The notes beneath the pieces are model-generated. The model saw only the letters and a list, made by a program, of their open reading frames with translations, made no database searches and was not told where the DNA came from. 64,000 nucleotides of DNA from contig CAWEVL010000010.1 in assembly GCA_963812525.1 (NCBI GenBank), positions 620,001 through 684,000 on the forward strand. The letters run 5' to 3'. Numbering within the stretch: position 1 is the stretch's first letter; each line of letters starts with the position of its first letter. The stretch is from Bog-756 sp963812525. Its GTDB lineage: Bacteria > Actinomycetota > Acidimicrobiia > Acidimicrobiales > RAAP-2. The translations under genes were made by a program, and so were the position numbers. Positions 1-8,561 of this stretch are shown here, piece by piece.

Positions 1-155
1 GCCAGACGCTCGACGTCGTCGACGGCGAACAGGCGCCGCCTGCCCTCGGGGGCCGGGTGGGAGACCAGCAGGCCACGGCTCACGTAGGCGTAGAGGGTGG
101 TGACCTTGACCCCGAGCCGGCGGGCCGCCTCGTCGCTCTCCAGCATCCGGTCCAC
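1..155 (-). CDS. HTH-domain citrate synthase, N-terminal fragment
   Basis: Only the first 51 codons lie in the window; the gene runs off the left edge. The visible part is a MerR/excisionase-type helix-turn-helix that reads LESDEAARRLGVKVTTLYAY and then SRGLL, followed by GRRRLF and DVERL. This arrangement is known at the N terminus of a group of actinobacterial citrate synthases and citrate-lyase-like enzymes, so that identity is inferred from the N-terminal module only. A GTG at 155 lies 6 nt after a TAGGCT -10 box, which suggests a leaderless start; an in-frame ATG follows at 146. A second, different citrate synthase fusion lies 1.8 kb away. A stand-alone MerR-like or excisionase protein cannot be excluded from this fragment. 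Confidence 0.6.
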   Translation of the reverse strand, partial: MDRMLESDEAARRLGVKVTTLYAYVSRGLLVSHPAPEGRRRLFAVDDVERL

Positions 156-161
156 CCGGCC

Positions 162-167
162 AGCCTA
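162..167 (-). promoter_or_regulatory. -10 box of leaderless HTH-citrate synthase
   Basis: TAGGCT on the minus strand, 6 nt before the GTG at 155, with no Shine-Dalgarno sequence before that codon. It matches the TAnnnT pattern and spacing seen at several other genes here. Confidence 0.45.
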
Positions 168-309
168 CGGGGGCCTCCGACCCCGGGACCGCCCGGGCGA
201 CGTTGCCGGCGGCCGGGGCCGGCCGATCATGGGCCGGTAGGGGTCGGAGGTGCTCCGGTCCCTCAGGACGGGCAGGGAGAGGAGAACTCCCTCCGCCCGG
301 TGGCCGCGG

Positions 310-1692
310 TCACCGGGCCCGCTCGTCCACGAACCGCTTGGCCTTGGCCCGGTCCTGGCCGGTGACGGCGTCCAGCGCCCCGCGGGCCACGATCTCGACC
401 CCGATCCGCACCCCGAGCCGGTCACGCAGGCGGGCCCCGACCGTCTCGGCGATGGCCGGGTGGCGGTCGGCCGACGCGTCGCTCGCCACCTGGACGACGA
501 GCTCGTCCCGCCCGTCGACGGTGAGGGCCCGCACCACGTAGTCGGGGTAGGTCCCCTCCACCGAGGTGGCGATGGCGCCGATCCCCTCGGGCCACACGTT
601 GACCCCCCGCAGCTTGACCATGGTGTCCCCCCGGCCGGCGAACCGGCCCATCCGCCGGAGCCAGCTGCCGCACCCGCACTGCACCCGTGGGTAGAGGTAG
701 GAGAGGTCCATGATGTTGTAGCCCAGCTGTGGGCTCCCGGTCTTGTAGAGCTCGCTGACCACCAGGGCCCCGGTCTGGCCGTCGGGTAGCGGCTCGCCGG
801 TCTCCACGTCGACCACCCGCACGTGGAAGGCGTCCTCGAAGATGTGCAGGCCGTCCTGGGCCGGGCACTCCACGGCCACCGTGCCCACCTCGTGGAAGCC
901 GTACGTGGCCAGAGCGGTGAGTCCGAACAGCTCCTCCAGCCGCTCCTCCTGACCGACGTTGGTGGCCAGGGCCCGGATGGACAGGTCGCGCCGGAGGTCG
1001 AGGCCCATGGCCTGGGCCTCCTCGGCGATGCGGAGCAGGTAGTCCCCGGTGGTCAGGATGGCCGCCGCCTGGAACTGCCGGGCCAGTTCGACCTGCTGGC
1101 GGGTCCCGGTGGCCACGCCCGCCGTGATGACCAGGCAGTTGAGCCACCGCTGCAACGACTCGTCGAAGCTGAACGCCCCGTTGTGCAGCCCGTAGGCCCA
1201 GCTGTTGACGACCACGTCGCCCGGGCGCAGGCCCTGGAGGTACATGCCCCGGGCGTTGAGGACCCCCGAGACCCCGCGGTCCCACTGGGTGTAGAGCGTG
1301 GGCCGGGGCTCCCCGGTGGTGCCACCGGACAGGTGGATGCGCAGCGGCTCCCGCAGGGCGTCGTCCACCGAGACCCCCTGATAGTCCCCGTAGGGAGGGT
1401 GCTCCTCCACGCTCCGGCGGAGGTCGTCGACCGTGTACGTGGGCAGACGGTCCAGGTCCTCGACCCGGGTGAGGTCCCGGGGGTCGAAGCCGTGCTCGTC
1501 CCACAGCCGGCGGAAGAACGGGACCCGGCGGGCCCGGTCGGCCCGGTGCCGGGCCCGGCTCAGCTTGACCCGGTCGATGGTCTCGGGCGGGGTGAACCAG
1601 GCCTCCTCGAAGTACTCCGGGGGCGGCGGGAACAGTCGGGCCAGCTCCCCGAAGTCGACGGCATCCCAGGGGCGCCGCAGTCCGATCGACAT
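310..1692 (-). CDS. Phenylacetate-CoA ligase family (AMP-forming) enzyme
   Basis: This 460-residue protein is an adenylate-forming CoA ligase of the PaaK type. It would activate a carboxylic acid, probably aromatic or short chain, to its acyl-CoA via an acyl-AMP in the cytoplasm. The ATP-binding loop is LSGGTTGEP, the adenylate motif region is YGFHEVGT, and the C-terminal hinge/lid has KLRGVNVWPEGIG, typical of PaaK-like ligases. The ATG at 1692 is chosen because GAGAGGA lies about 8 nt upstream; the reading frame stays open to 1869 without a better start. The HTH-citrate synthase follows on the same strand after about 155 nt but has its own -10 box. The gene is divergent from the CBS-citrate synthase. 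The substrate is not predictable from sequence alone. Confidence 0.8.
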   Translation of the reverse strand: MSIGLRRPWDAVDFGELARLFPPPPEYFEEAWFTPPETIDRVKLSRARHRADRARRVPFFRRLWDEHGFDPRDLTRVEDLDRLPTYTVDDLRRSVEEHPPYGDYQGVSVDDALREPLRIHLSGGTTGEPRPTLYTQWDRGVSGVLNARGMYLQGLRPGDVVVNSWAYGLHNGAFSFDESLQRWLNCLVITAGVATGTRQQVELARQFQAAAILTTGDYLLRIAEEAQAMGLDLRRDLSIRALATNVGQEERLEELFGLTALATYGFHEVGTVAVECPAQDGLHIFEDAFHVRVVDVETGEPLPDGQTGALVVSELYKTGSPQLGYNIMDLSYLYPRVQCGCGSWLRRMGRFAGRGDTMVKLRGVNVWPEGIGAIATSVEGTYPDYVVRALTVDGRDELVVQVASDASADRHPAIAETVGARLRDRLGVRIGVEIVARGALDAVTGQDRAKAKRFVDERAR

Positions 1693-1856
1693 GGTGCAGG
1701 TCCTCTCCCTCGGGGTCCGTCCACCCCCGCCCCGGTGGCCGGGTGCGTGGCGACGCACCCAACGTAACCAACGGCCCGTCCCTCCCGGCACCGGACGGGG
1801 TGCCACTTCCCGGAGTCCGGCGCCCCACCCCGGCGGCGGGCCGGCGGCGACATACA

Positions 1857-1880
1857 TTGACTTGATCAATATTTACAACC
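1857..1880. promoter_or_regulatory. AT-rich divergent promoter/operator candidate
   Basis: A short AT-rich island in otherwise very GC-rich DNA, between the divergent CoA ligase and CBS-citrate synthase genes. It contains the 8-bp palindrome TTGATCAA at 1862-1869 and a nearby TTGACT. It could hold -35/-10 elements and a regulator site; no regulator can be named. Confidence 0.35.
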
Positions 1881-1971
1881 GAGGTCGGGTCCAGGCACAC
1901 TGGAAGCACGAGAACAACCCAGACAGGCGCGGCACAGGGTCGCGCCGAACCGGCACCCCAAGGAGCGAGCC

Positions 1972-3489
1972 ATGCCCACCGCCGTCGAGGAACTGATGTC
2001 GTCACCCCCGGTCACCTGCCCGGCCGATGCCTCACTGGCCGAGGCCACCGCGCTGATGGACCACCGCCAGATCGGGTCGGTGGTGATCACCGAACGGGAC
2101 ACCGTGGTCGGGATCCTGACCGAGCGCGACCTGATGCGGGCGGCCGCCACCGACATCGACCCCCGGGCCGAGTCGGTCCGGCGGTGGATGACCGCCGATC
2201 CGGACGTGGTCGGCGTGCACGATCGGGTCGACGCCGCCTGGTCCGGCCTGACCCACCACCACTACCGCCACCTCCCCGTGGTGGACCACGGGGACCTGGT
2301 CGGCGTGGTCTCACTGCGGGACTTGCTGAGCGTGGCCCAGATCCGGCCGGCCGACGAGGCCGGGGCCGAGGTCCCCCGCGGCCTCGAAGGGGTGGTGGTG
2401 GCCGAGACGTCGGTGGGGGACGTCCGGGGCCAGCAGGGCTTCTACCACTACCGGCAGTACTCGGCCACCGACCTGGCCGCCGTCCGGTCCTTCGAGGACG
2501 TCTGGCACCTGCTGTTCGAGGGCTCCCTCCCCGACCGCCGGGCCTCGGCCGCCTTCGCCGCCGAGGTGGCCGACCTCCGGGACCTGCCCCCGGGGCTGGC
2601 CGGCCTCCTGCCCTCCCTGGCCCCGATCGGCTCGCCCCTGGACGTCCTCCGCACCGCCGTCTCGCTGCTCGGCGCCGAGCTGGGCTGGCCCCCGGGACTG
2701 GACATCGACGCCGGGCAACGCCGGGCCCAGGCGCTCCGGCTCGGTGCCGTGGTGCCCACCATCCTGACCGCCGCCCACCGGCTGCGCCATGGCCTGGCTC
2801 CCGTGCCGCCCCGGCCGGACCTCTCGTTTGCCGCCAACTACCTGTGGATGCTCACCGGCCGGGAGGCCGCCGGGGACCACGTGCGGGCCGTCGAGCAGTA
2901 CCTCATCCTCACCATCGACCACGGCTTCAACGCCTCCACCTTCGCCGCCCGGGTCATCGCCTCCACCGGCGCCGACCTGGCCGCGGCCGTGGTCGGGGCG
3001 GTGGGCGCCCTGTCGGGACCGCTGCACGGGGGCGCCCCGAGCCGGGCCCTCGACATGCTCGACGACATCGGCTCACCCGAACGGGCCGAGGGCTGGATCC
3101 GGGACGCGGTGGTCCGGGGCGACCGCATCATGGGGTTCGGCCACCGGGTCTACAAGACCGACGACCCCCGCTCGGTCTTCCTCCGGGGCGTGGCCCGCTC
3201 CCTCGGGGGCGACCTGGTGGACTTCGCCGAGCAGGTGGAGCGGACCACCGTCGAGGTGCTGGCCGAGCTCAAGCCGGGCCGCCAGCTCTACACCAACGTG
3301 GAGTTCTTCGCCGGCGTGGTCATGCACACCTGTGGCATCCCCCGGGACATGTTCACCCCGACCTTCGCCTGCAGCCGGACCATCGGCTGGGCCACCCACG
3401 TGATGGAGCAGGCCGCCGACAACCGCCTCATCCGGCCGGCCGCCCGGTACGCGGGCCCGCCTCCCCCTCAGCCGGTGCCGGACCCCTGA
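1972..3489 (+). CDS. CBS-domain/citrate synthase fusion protein
   Basis: A 505-residue fusion. Residues about 1-125 hold two CBS motifs (a Bateman module): MSSPPVTCPADASLAEATAL with GILTERDL, then a second with HLPVVDHGDLVGVVSLRDLL. Residues about 140-495 are a citrate/2-methylcitrate synthase. Its active-site histidine region is HGGAPSRAL and the second is GFGHRVYKTDDPR. CBS pairs usually bind adenine nucleotides, so energy-state control of acetyl-CoA or propionyl-CoA condensation with oxaloacetate is inferred. The start is supported by AAGGAG 6-7 nt before the ATG. It is divergent from the CoA ligase, and its last 22 bp overlap the convergent SnoaL-like gene. Whether it makes citrate or methylcitrate cannot be decided here. 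Confidence 0.88.
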   Translation: MPTAVEELMSSPPVTCPADASLAEATALMDHRQIGSVVITERDTVVGILTERDLMRAAATDIDPRAESVRRWMTADPDVVGVHDRVDAAWSGLTHHHYRHLPVVDHGDLVGVVSLRDLLSVAQIRPADEAGAEVPRGLEGVVVAETSVGDVRGQQGFYHYRQYSATDLAAVRSFEDVWHLLFEGSLPDRRASAAFAAEVADLRDLPPGLAGLLPSLAPIGSPLDVLRTAVSLLGAELGWPPGLDIDAGQRRAQALRLGAVVPTILTAAHRLRHGLAPVPPRPDLSFAANYLWMLTGREAAGDHVRAVEQYLILTIDHGFNASTFAARVIASTGADLAAAVVGAVGALSGPLHGGAPSRALDMLDDIGSPERAEGWIRDAVVRGDRIMGFGHRVYKTDDPRSVFLRGVARSLGGDLVDFAEQVERTTVEVLAELKPGRQLYTNVEFFAGVVMHTCGIPRDMFTPTFACSRTIGWATHVMEQAADNRLIRPAARYAGPPPPQPVPDP

Positions 3490-4031
3490 GAGCCGGGTCC
3501 GGTGGGTTCGCCGGGTGGCGCCCCCACCGCGGCCACTGCGTGCTCCTCGACCCACTGGAGGTGCAGTTCCCGGCGCACGAACCGCCAGTCGGGCCCGGAT
3601 CGCCGGTACCGGTCGCGGTAGCGGATGTACCAGACGGTGTCGGTCCCGGCCGGACCCGACCCGTCGGCCTCCGGGGTGGGCGACGGGTCTCCGGCGGTCA
3701 CGTGGTGGGCCACGCACTGGACCTCGCCGGCGGCCTCGTCCCCGACCACCTCGAAGCGGGCGTTGGCCACCAGGTGGTAGGTGAGGTGGTAACGACGGAG
3801 CATCTCGGCCACCCGGCGGATGGCGTCGTGGCCCGACCGCGTGACCACCGGTTTGAGGTCGGAGGGGTAGCTGGGCACCACCAGCTCACCCCCGACCACG
3901 AAGAGCTCGGCCAGACCGTCGCCATCGCGGGCGTCGGCGGCGGTGGCATAGGCCACCGACAGGGCCAGGAGCGCTCCGTCGTCCCCGCCCCGGACGTTCC
4001 CGGTCCCGGCGTCCTCGGCTGGCGGGGTCAC
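3468..4031 (-). CDS. SnoaL/NTF2-like protein
   Basis: A 187-residue protein of the SnoaL-like (NTF2 cone) superfamily, a fold used by polyketide cyclases, dehydratases and many small-molecule hydrolases. It opens with the typical helix ALSVAYATAADARDGDGLAELF, then a strand region with YHLVANARFEV, and ends with WYIRYRDRYRRSGPDWRFVRRE, the usual final strands. Its ATG overlaps the stop of the upstream LLM oxidoreductase by 4 bp (ATGA), so the two are very likely translated together and work on the same substrate. The tail after residue 165 is a low-complexity Gly/Pro extension and overlaps the convergent CBS-citrate synthase. No reaction can be assigned. Confidence 0.75.
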   Translation of the reverse strand: MTPPAEDAGTGNVRGGDDGALLALSVAYATAADARDGDGLAELFVVGGELVVPSYPSDLKPVVTRSGHDAIRRVAEMLRRYHLTYHLVANARFEVVGDEAAGEVQCVAHHVTAGDPSPTPEADGSGPAGTDTVWYIRYRDRYRRSGPDWRFVRRELHLQWVEEHAVAAVGAPPGEPTGPGSQGSGTG

Positions 4032-4918
4032 CCCGGCTGCCCGAGCCCGAACCGCTCGGCGAACCCGGACATCTCGTCGTGGACCTGGCCGAGCTCACCG
4101 GTCATCGAGGTGGACACCACCAGGCGGCGCGCCCCGGCCGACTCGGCGTCGGCCACGTCCTGCTCGGTGGTGGTGGGGAGGAAGCCCGACAGCGAGAGCT
4201 CGATGGCGTCGGCGTCTCGACCGGCGGCGTCCGCCGCCTCCCGGACCTGACCGAGACGGGTGGACAGCACCTCGGGGGCCAGGCCCAGGGGCTGGAAGCC
4301 GTCCCCCAGGCGGCCGGCCCGCCGGGCGGCGGCCTCGCTGTGTCCCCCGATGTGCACGGGCACGCCTCCGGACCGGACCGGCTTGGGAAACGAGTGGGCG
4401 TGGCGGAACGAGACGAACTCACCGTCGAAGTCGGCCCCGGCCGGACCGGAATCGGCCCACAGGGCCCTCATGGCGGCGATGGTCTCGTCGGTGCGGCGGC
4501 CACGGCTGCGGGGGTCGGCGCCCGTGGCCCGCAGCTCTTCGTCCATCCAGCCCACGCCCACGCACATGCGGACCCGGCCACCGGAGAGGACGTCGACGGT
4601 GGCGATGCGCTTGGCCAGCACCACGGCCTGGTGGTTGGGCACCACCAGCACCCCGGTGGCCAGGGTGATCCGCTCGGTGACGGCGGCCAGGTAGGCCATG
4701 AGGTCCAGGGGGTCGGGAATCCGACAGTCGTCGGGCAGCGGCATCTTCCCCGACGAGGAGTAGGGGTAGGTGCTCTGGTAGTCCGAGATCACCACGGCGT
4801 GCTCCACCAGGACCACCGACTCGAAGCCGCAGGCCTCGGCGTGACCGGCGAACGAGGTCATCCAGGCCGCGTCGGCGGTGACGCCCAGACGGACCGGGGG
4901 GATGATTCCGAACTGCAT
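4028..4918 (-). CDS. LLM-class F420/FMN-dependent oxidoreductase
   Basis: A 296-residue luciferase-like monooxygenase fold protein. It begins with MQFGIIPPVRLG, has GFESVVLVEHAV and SYPY-like segments, then ITLATGVLVVPNHQAVVLAK and DVLSGGRVRMCVGVGWM, the signature of the actinobacterial F420-dependent LLM group. The C-terminal part has PVHIGGHSEAAARRAGRLGDG, the phosphate/cofactor-binding stretch. It probably transfers hydride to or from a small organic substrate in the cytoplasm. F420 is inferred from subfamily resemblance; FMN is possible. The ATG at 4918 is the first methionine with the canonical family start. The stop overlaps the SnoaL-like start by 4 bp, which indicates a two-gene operon. 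Confidence 0.85.
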   Translation of the reverse strand: MQFGIIPPVRLGVTADAAWMTSFAGHAEACGFESVVLVEHAVVISDYQSTYPYSSSGKMPLPDDCRIPDPLDLMAYLAAVTERITLATGVLVVPNHQAVVLAKRIATVDVLSGGRVRMCVGVGWMDEELRATGADPRSRGRRTDETIAAMRALWADSGPAGADFDGEFVSFRHAHSFPKPVRSGGVPVHIGGHSEAAARRAGRLGDGFQPLGLAPEVLSTRLGQVREAADAAGRDADAIELSLSGFLPTTTEQDVADAESAGARRLVVSTSMTGELGQVHDEMSGFAERFGLGQPG

Positions 4919-5070
4919 GGCCTGCTCACTTTCGGTCGTCGGCCGGGGGTCGGCCCGGAGCGGGGCGTCGGTGTCCCCGACGGGCCCGTCCGAGCGTAAG
5001 CGTGGCCCCGGCCGGACGCCAGAACCCACCGGGGGTACCCCGGTTCGGGGCCACCGGATCACTATGGTGA

Positions 5071-6981
5071 GTGGGTGATCATGCACGACCAGGGCGGAGC
5101 TCGTCGGACGGCCGGGACCCCCTCGCCGCCGCCGACGCCCTTCTGATCCCCGTGGCGAGCAGCGACGACCGGCCCCCACCCTCTCCCGAGCCTCCACCAG
5201 GGCCGGCTCGGCGGCAACGGCGGAACGTCCATGCCCACTCGGCCGAGGCCGTCGGCCGATCACCGCGGCTCTCCCGCCGGACGTTCATCGGCCTCACCGG
5301 GGCCGGCGGTGCCGTCACCGCCGCCGCCACCCTGGCCCTGGCCAAGTCTCCGGCCGGCTCGACGGTGCGGCCCGGTGTGCGTTCGGCCGACGCGTCGGTT
5401 GACGCCGGGTTGGCCCCGGGCGAGGCCCTCGTCCCGGTCCGGGACACCGAGTCGGTGACCCGCTCGGCCGACGGCGTCCTGCTGCCCACCTCGGAGGCGA
5501 TCGTGGCCGAGAACGCCAAGCCCGGCCACCTGTGGTGGGTGACCACGCCCCAGGCGGCCGGGGACATCGAGGGCTACGCCAGCCAGGTCAGCGCCACCGC
5601 GGGGGAGACCGTCACCCTGTTCGTGAGCACCCGGGCCGCCTCGTTCCATGTCGAGGCCTACCGCATGGGGTACTACGGAGGCATCGGGGGCCGGTTGGTG
5701 TGGCAGTCGCCCGAGGTGGTCGGGGTCCGTCAGCCCCCGCCGACCCTGACCGTGTTCGTCAACACCATCGAGTGCCAGTGGGCCCCCACCCTGAACGTGG
5801 CCATCGACCAGACCTGGCCGCCCGGGACCTACCTGTTGAAGCTGGTCGGTGCCACCGGCGAGCAGCAGTTCATCCCCTTGTGCGTGCGGGACGACACCTC
5901 CAGGGCGGCCTTCGTGATCCAACAGAGCGTGACCACCTGGCAGGCCTACAACCGGTGGGGTGGCTACAGCCTCTACTACGGCAACCGCAACCAGGCCCTC
6001 AGCTTCACCCATGACCCCACCGGGGGCAACTACGCCGACCGGGCCCGGATCGTCTCGTTCGACCGCCCCTACGACCACGACTGGGCCAGTGGGGCGGCCG
6101 ACTTCATCGGCAACGAGTTCCCGGTCATCTACCAGGCCGAGCAGCTGGGACTGGACGTCACCTACTGGACCGACGTCGACCTGCACGCCCGGCCCCAACT
6201 CCTCGGCTGTCACCGGGCCCTCATCAGCTTGGGCCACGACGAGTACTGGTCGGCCGAGATGCGCGACGGCGCCGCCCAGTCGCTGGCCTCCGGGGTCAAC
6301 CTGGCCTTCCTCGGCGCCAACGCCTGTTACCGGCAGGTGCGGTTCGAGCCGTCGCCCCTCGGGCCCGATCGGCGCCAGGTCTGCTACAAGGCGGCGGACG
6401 AGGACCCGATGCTGGGCCAGAACGATGCCCTGGTCACCGTCAACTGGCCGCAGGCGCCGGTGTCGCGTCCCGAGGCCGAGCTCGTGGGCAGTACCTATCA
6501 GGACATCGGCGCCCAGGCCGACCTGGTGGTGGCCGACCCGACCTCGTGGGTGCTCGCCGGTGTCGCCCTCCCCGCCGACCGGCGCCTCCCCGGCGCGGTC
6601 CAGGGCGAGTTCGACCGCTACGTCCCCGGCGCCGCCGGTCCGGCCAACCTCGATGTCATCGCCCACTCCATCGTGCCCAACCGGGGCAACAACTACTCGG
6701 ACGTCACCTGGTACACCGTCCCCGGTGGGGGCGGGGTCTTCGCCTCGGGCAACGCCAACTGGGTCAACGGGATGTCCAACAGCACGCTGGTCCCGCCCAA
6801 TGTGGTCCCGGCGGCCGCGGCCGGCGTCACCGACCTGCTGTTGCGGATGATGGAGAACGTCTACTCGGTCATCGGGATCGGCCCGGCCGGGGCGACCCGT
6901 CCCTCGCAAGGGACGTGGACCGCCGCTTACTCCCCCGGCTCCCCGTCCGCCGGCGCGCCCAACACGGTCAACGCCGCCTAG
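5071..6981 (+). CDS. Tat-exported DMFase-large-subunit-like protein
   Basis: A 636-residue protein with a twin-arginine signal, SRRTFIGLTGAGG at about residues 69-81, followed by an Ala-rich hydrophobic stretch, so export in folded form is expected. The mature part resembles the C-terminal domain of N,N-dimethylformamidase large subunit and related secreted proteins: YRMGYYGG, QSVTTWQAYNRWGG and LISLGHDEYWS are characteristic. The substrate is unknown. The coordinates use the longest frame (GTG at 5071), but a TATGGT -10 box at 5063-5068 would start RNA too late for it. It would instead give a leaderless 23-residue ORF at 5075-5146 that ends 5 nt before an in-frame GTG at 5152. The true start may therefore be 5152, which still keeps the whole signal. 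Confidence 0.72.
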   Translation: MGDHARPGRSSSDGRDPLAAADALLIPVASSDDRPPPSPEPPPGPARRQRRNVHAHSAEAVGRSPRLSRRTFIGLTGAGGAVTAAATLALAKSPAGSTVRPGVRSADASVDAGLAPGEALVPVRDTESVTRSADGVLLPTSEAIVAENAKPGHLWWVTTPQAAGDIEGYASQVSATAGETVTLFVSTRAASFHVEAYRMGYYGGIGGRLVWQSPEVVGVRQPPPTLTVFVNTIECQWAPTLNVAIDQTWPPGTYLLKLVGATGEQQFIPLCVRDDTSRAAFVIQQSVTTWQAYNRWGGYSLYYGNRNQALSFTHDPTGGNYADRARIVSFDRPYDHDWASGAADFIGNEFPVIYQAEQLGLDVTYWTDVDLHARPQLLGCHRALISLGHDEYWSAEMRDGAAQSLASGVNLAFLGANACYRQVRFEPSPLGPDRRQVCYKAADEDPMLGQNDALVTVNWPQAPVSRPEAELVGSTYQDIGAQADLVVADPTSWVLAGVALPADRRLPGAVQGEFDRYVPGAAGPANLDVIAHSIVPNRGNNYSDVTWYTVPGGGGVFASGNANWVNGMSNSTLVPPNVVPAAAAGVTDLLLRMMENVYSVIGIGPAGATRPSQGTWTAAYSPGSPSAGAPNTVNAA

Positions 6982-7055
6982 CTGCGGCGGCCGGGCCGGC
7001 CCTCGGCCTGCGCCGCGACCGCTCCGGGATCGACATGGGTCCGGGAACGCAGCAG

Positions 7056-7080
7056 CCCGGGACGCAGGATGCGTCCCGGG
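7056..7080. terminator. Perfect hairpin between convergent genes
   Basis: An 11-bp perfect stem, CCCGGGACGCA and its complement, with a 3-nt loop. It lies between the 3' ends of the Tat-exported protein gene and recA and can serve both. There is no clear U-tract, which is common in high-GC actinobacteria. Confidence 0.65.
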
Positions 7081-7166
7081 CCGGCGAAGGTGGATGAGCC
7101 ATCCGCTCCCTTCTCGTCACGAAGCCGTCGGGGCTGAAGGACGAACGGGAGGGGGCCCGGCTCGGG

Positions 7167-8264
7167 TTACTCGCTGAGGGTGATGGGCTGGTCGTCGAGG
7201 TCGAGGTCGAGGTCGACCGGATCGCTCGGGGCGCCCGGGGCGCCCGGCAGGGCGGCCGACGCCCCGTCGGCCTCGACGGCGTTCAGGGTGGCCAGGTGCT
7301 CCCGGATCCGTTCGTCGACCTCGGCCATGAGCTGGGGGTTCTCGATCAGGAAGGTCTTCACGTTCTCCCGGCCCTGACCCAGCTGCTCCCCTTCATAGGT
7401 GAACCAGGCACCCGACTTCTTGATGAACCCGAGCTCCACGCCGACGTCGAGCAGCGATCCCTCGCGGCTGATGCCCCGGCCGAAGGTGATGTCGAACTCA
7501 GCCTGCTTGAACGGGGGCGAGCACTTGTTCTTGACCACCTTGACCCGGGTCCGGTTGCCCACCTGGTCGGCACCGTCCTTGATGGTCTCGATGCGGCGGA
7601 TGTCCAGGCGGATCGAGGAGTAGAACTTGAGGGCCCTGCCCCCCGGGGTGACCTCGGGGGATCCGTACATGACCCCGATCTTCTCTCGCAGCTGGTTGAT
7701 GAAGATGGCGATGGTCCGGGACTTCGACAGTGTGCCGGTCAGCTTGCGGAGGGCCTGGGACATCAGACGGGCCTGCAGACCGACGTGGGTGTCGCCCATC
7801 TCCCCCTCGATCTCCGCCCGGGGGGTGAGGGCGGCCACCGAGTCGATGACCAGCACGTCGAGCGCCCCCGACCGGATCAGCATGTCGGAGATCTCGAGGG
7901 CCTGCTCACCGGTGTCGGGTTGGGAGATCAGCAGGTCGTCGATGTTGACGCCGATCGCCTTGGCGTAGACCGGATCCATGGCGTGCTCGGCGTCCACGTA
8001 GGCACAGATGCCTCCGTTGCGCTGGGCCTCGGCCACCACGTGCATGGCCAGGGTGGACTTTCCCGAGGACTCCGGGCCGAAGATCTCGACGATCCGGCCC
8101 CGGGGGAGGCCGCCGATACCGAGGGCCAGGTCGAGGGCCAGGGCCCCGGTGGGGATGGCCTCGATGTTCATGTGCAGGTTCTCCCCCATGCGCATGATGG
8201 AACCCTTGCCGAACTGCTTCTCGATCTGGCCCAGGGCCATGTCCAGTGCCTTGTCTCGTTCCAT
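7167..8264 (-). CDS. recA: Recombinase RecA
   Basis: A 365-residue RecA. It forms ATP-dependent filaments on single-stranded DNA, drives strand exchange, and activates LexA self-cleavage. Walker A is GPESSGKST, Walker B LVIDSVAAL, and loop 2 follows FINQLREKIGVMYG. The C-terminal tail is short and acidic (DLDLDLDD), as is usual. The ATG at 8264 is chosen because GAGGAGAG lies upstream of it; an upstream GTG at 8294 would bury that site in the coding region. A perfect LexA box at 8407-8420 and a TAGAGT -10 candidate at 8397-8402 (minus) lie upstream, so SOS induction is expected. No recX is seen next to it, unlike many actinobacteria, because the downstream neighbour is a convergent gene. Confidence 0.98.
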   Translation of the reverse strand: MERDKALDMALGQIEKQFGKGSIMRMGENLHMNIEAIPTGALALDLALGIGGLPRGRIVEIFGPESSGKSTLAMHVVAEAQRNGGICAYVDAEHAMDPVYAKAIGVNIDDLLISQPDTGEQALEISDMLIRSGALDVLVIDSVAALTPRAEIEGEMGDTHVGLQARLMSQALRKLTGTLSKSRTIAIFINQLREKIGVMYGSPEVTPGGRALKFYSSIRLDIRRIETIKDGADQVGNRTRVKVVKNKCSPPFKQAEFDITFGRGISREGSLLDVGVELGFIKKSGAWFTYEGEQLGQGRENVKTFLIENPQLMAEVDERIREHLATLNAVEADGASAALPGAPGAPSDPVDLDLDLDDQPITLSE

Positions 8265-8406
8265 GTCCTCTACTCTCCTCGATGCGGTGTTCACTTGACC
8301 GTGCCGACCCTACGGAGGGGGTGTGACAGGTCGTCTGGTGGGTCCGGAACGAGGTCCGGGGCCGATCACTGCGGGCTACTGCTGTACGACGAGATCACTC
8401 TAGACC

Positions 8407-8420
8407 CGAACGCATGTTCG
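8407..8420. promoter_or_regulatory. LexA (SOS) box upstream of recA
   Basis: CGAACGCATGTTCG, a perfect match to the Gram-positive/actinobacterial SOS consensus CGAAC-N4-GTTCG. It lies next to a TAGAGT -10 candidate on the minus strand, 143 bp before the recA start codon. Confidence 0.92.
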
Positions 8421-8546
8421 ATGATGGATCCTCGCGGTGACCGGCGTCAAGGGGGAGTTGGTTGGCCCCGACGACCGGGCGGCGCGGCCGGTACCGCGGA
8501 ACGATCCTGGCCGGGCCCCATCGACCTCTGCCGGATCCGGAGGCGG

Positions 8547-8552
8547 TAGCCT
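8547..8552 (+). promoter_or_regulatory. -10 box, near-leaderless DUF3048 gene
   Basis: TAGCCT ending 9 nt before the ATG at 8562. No Shine-Dalgarno sequence is present, so the 5' leader should be only 2-3 nt or absent. Confidence 0.5.
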
Positions 8553-8561
8553 CGTCGGCCA

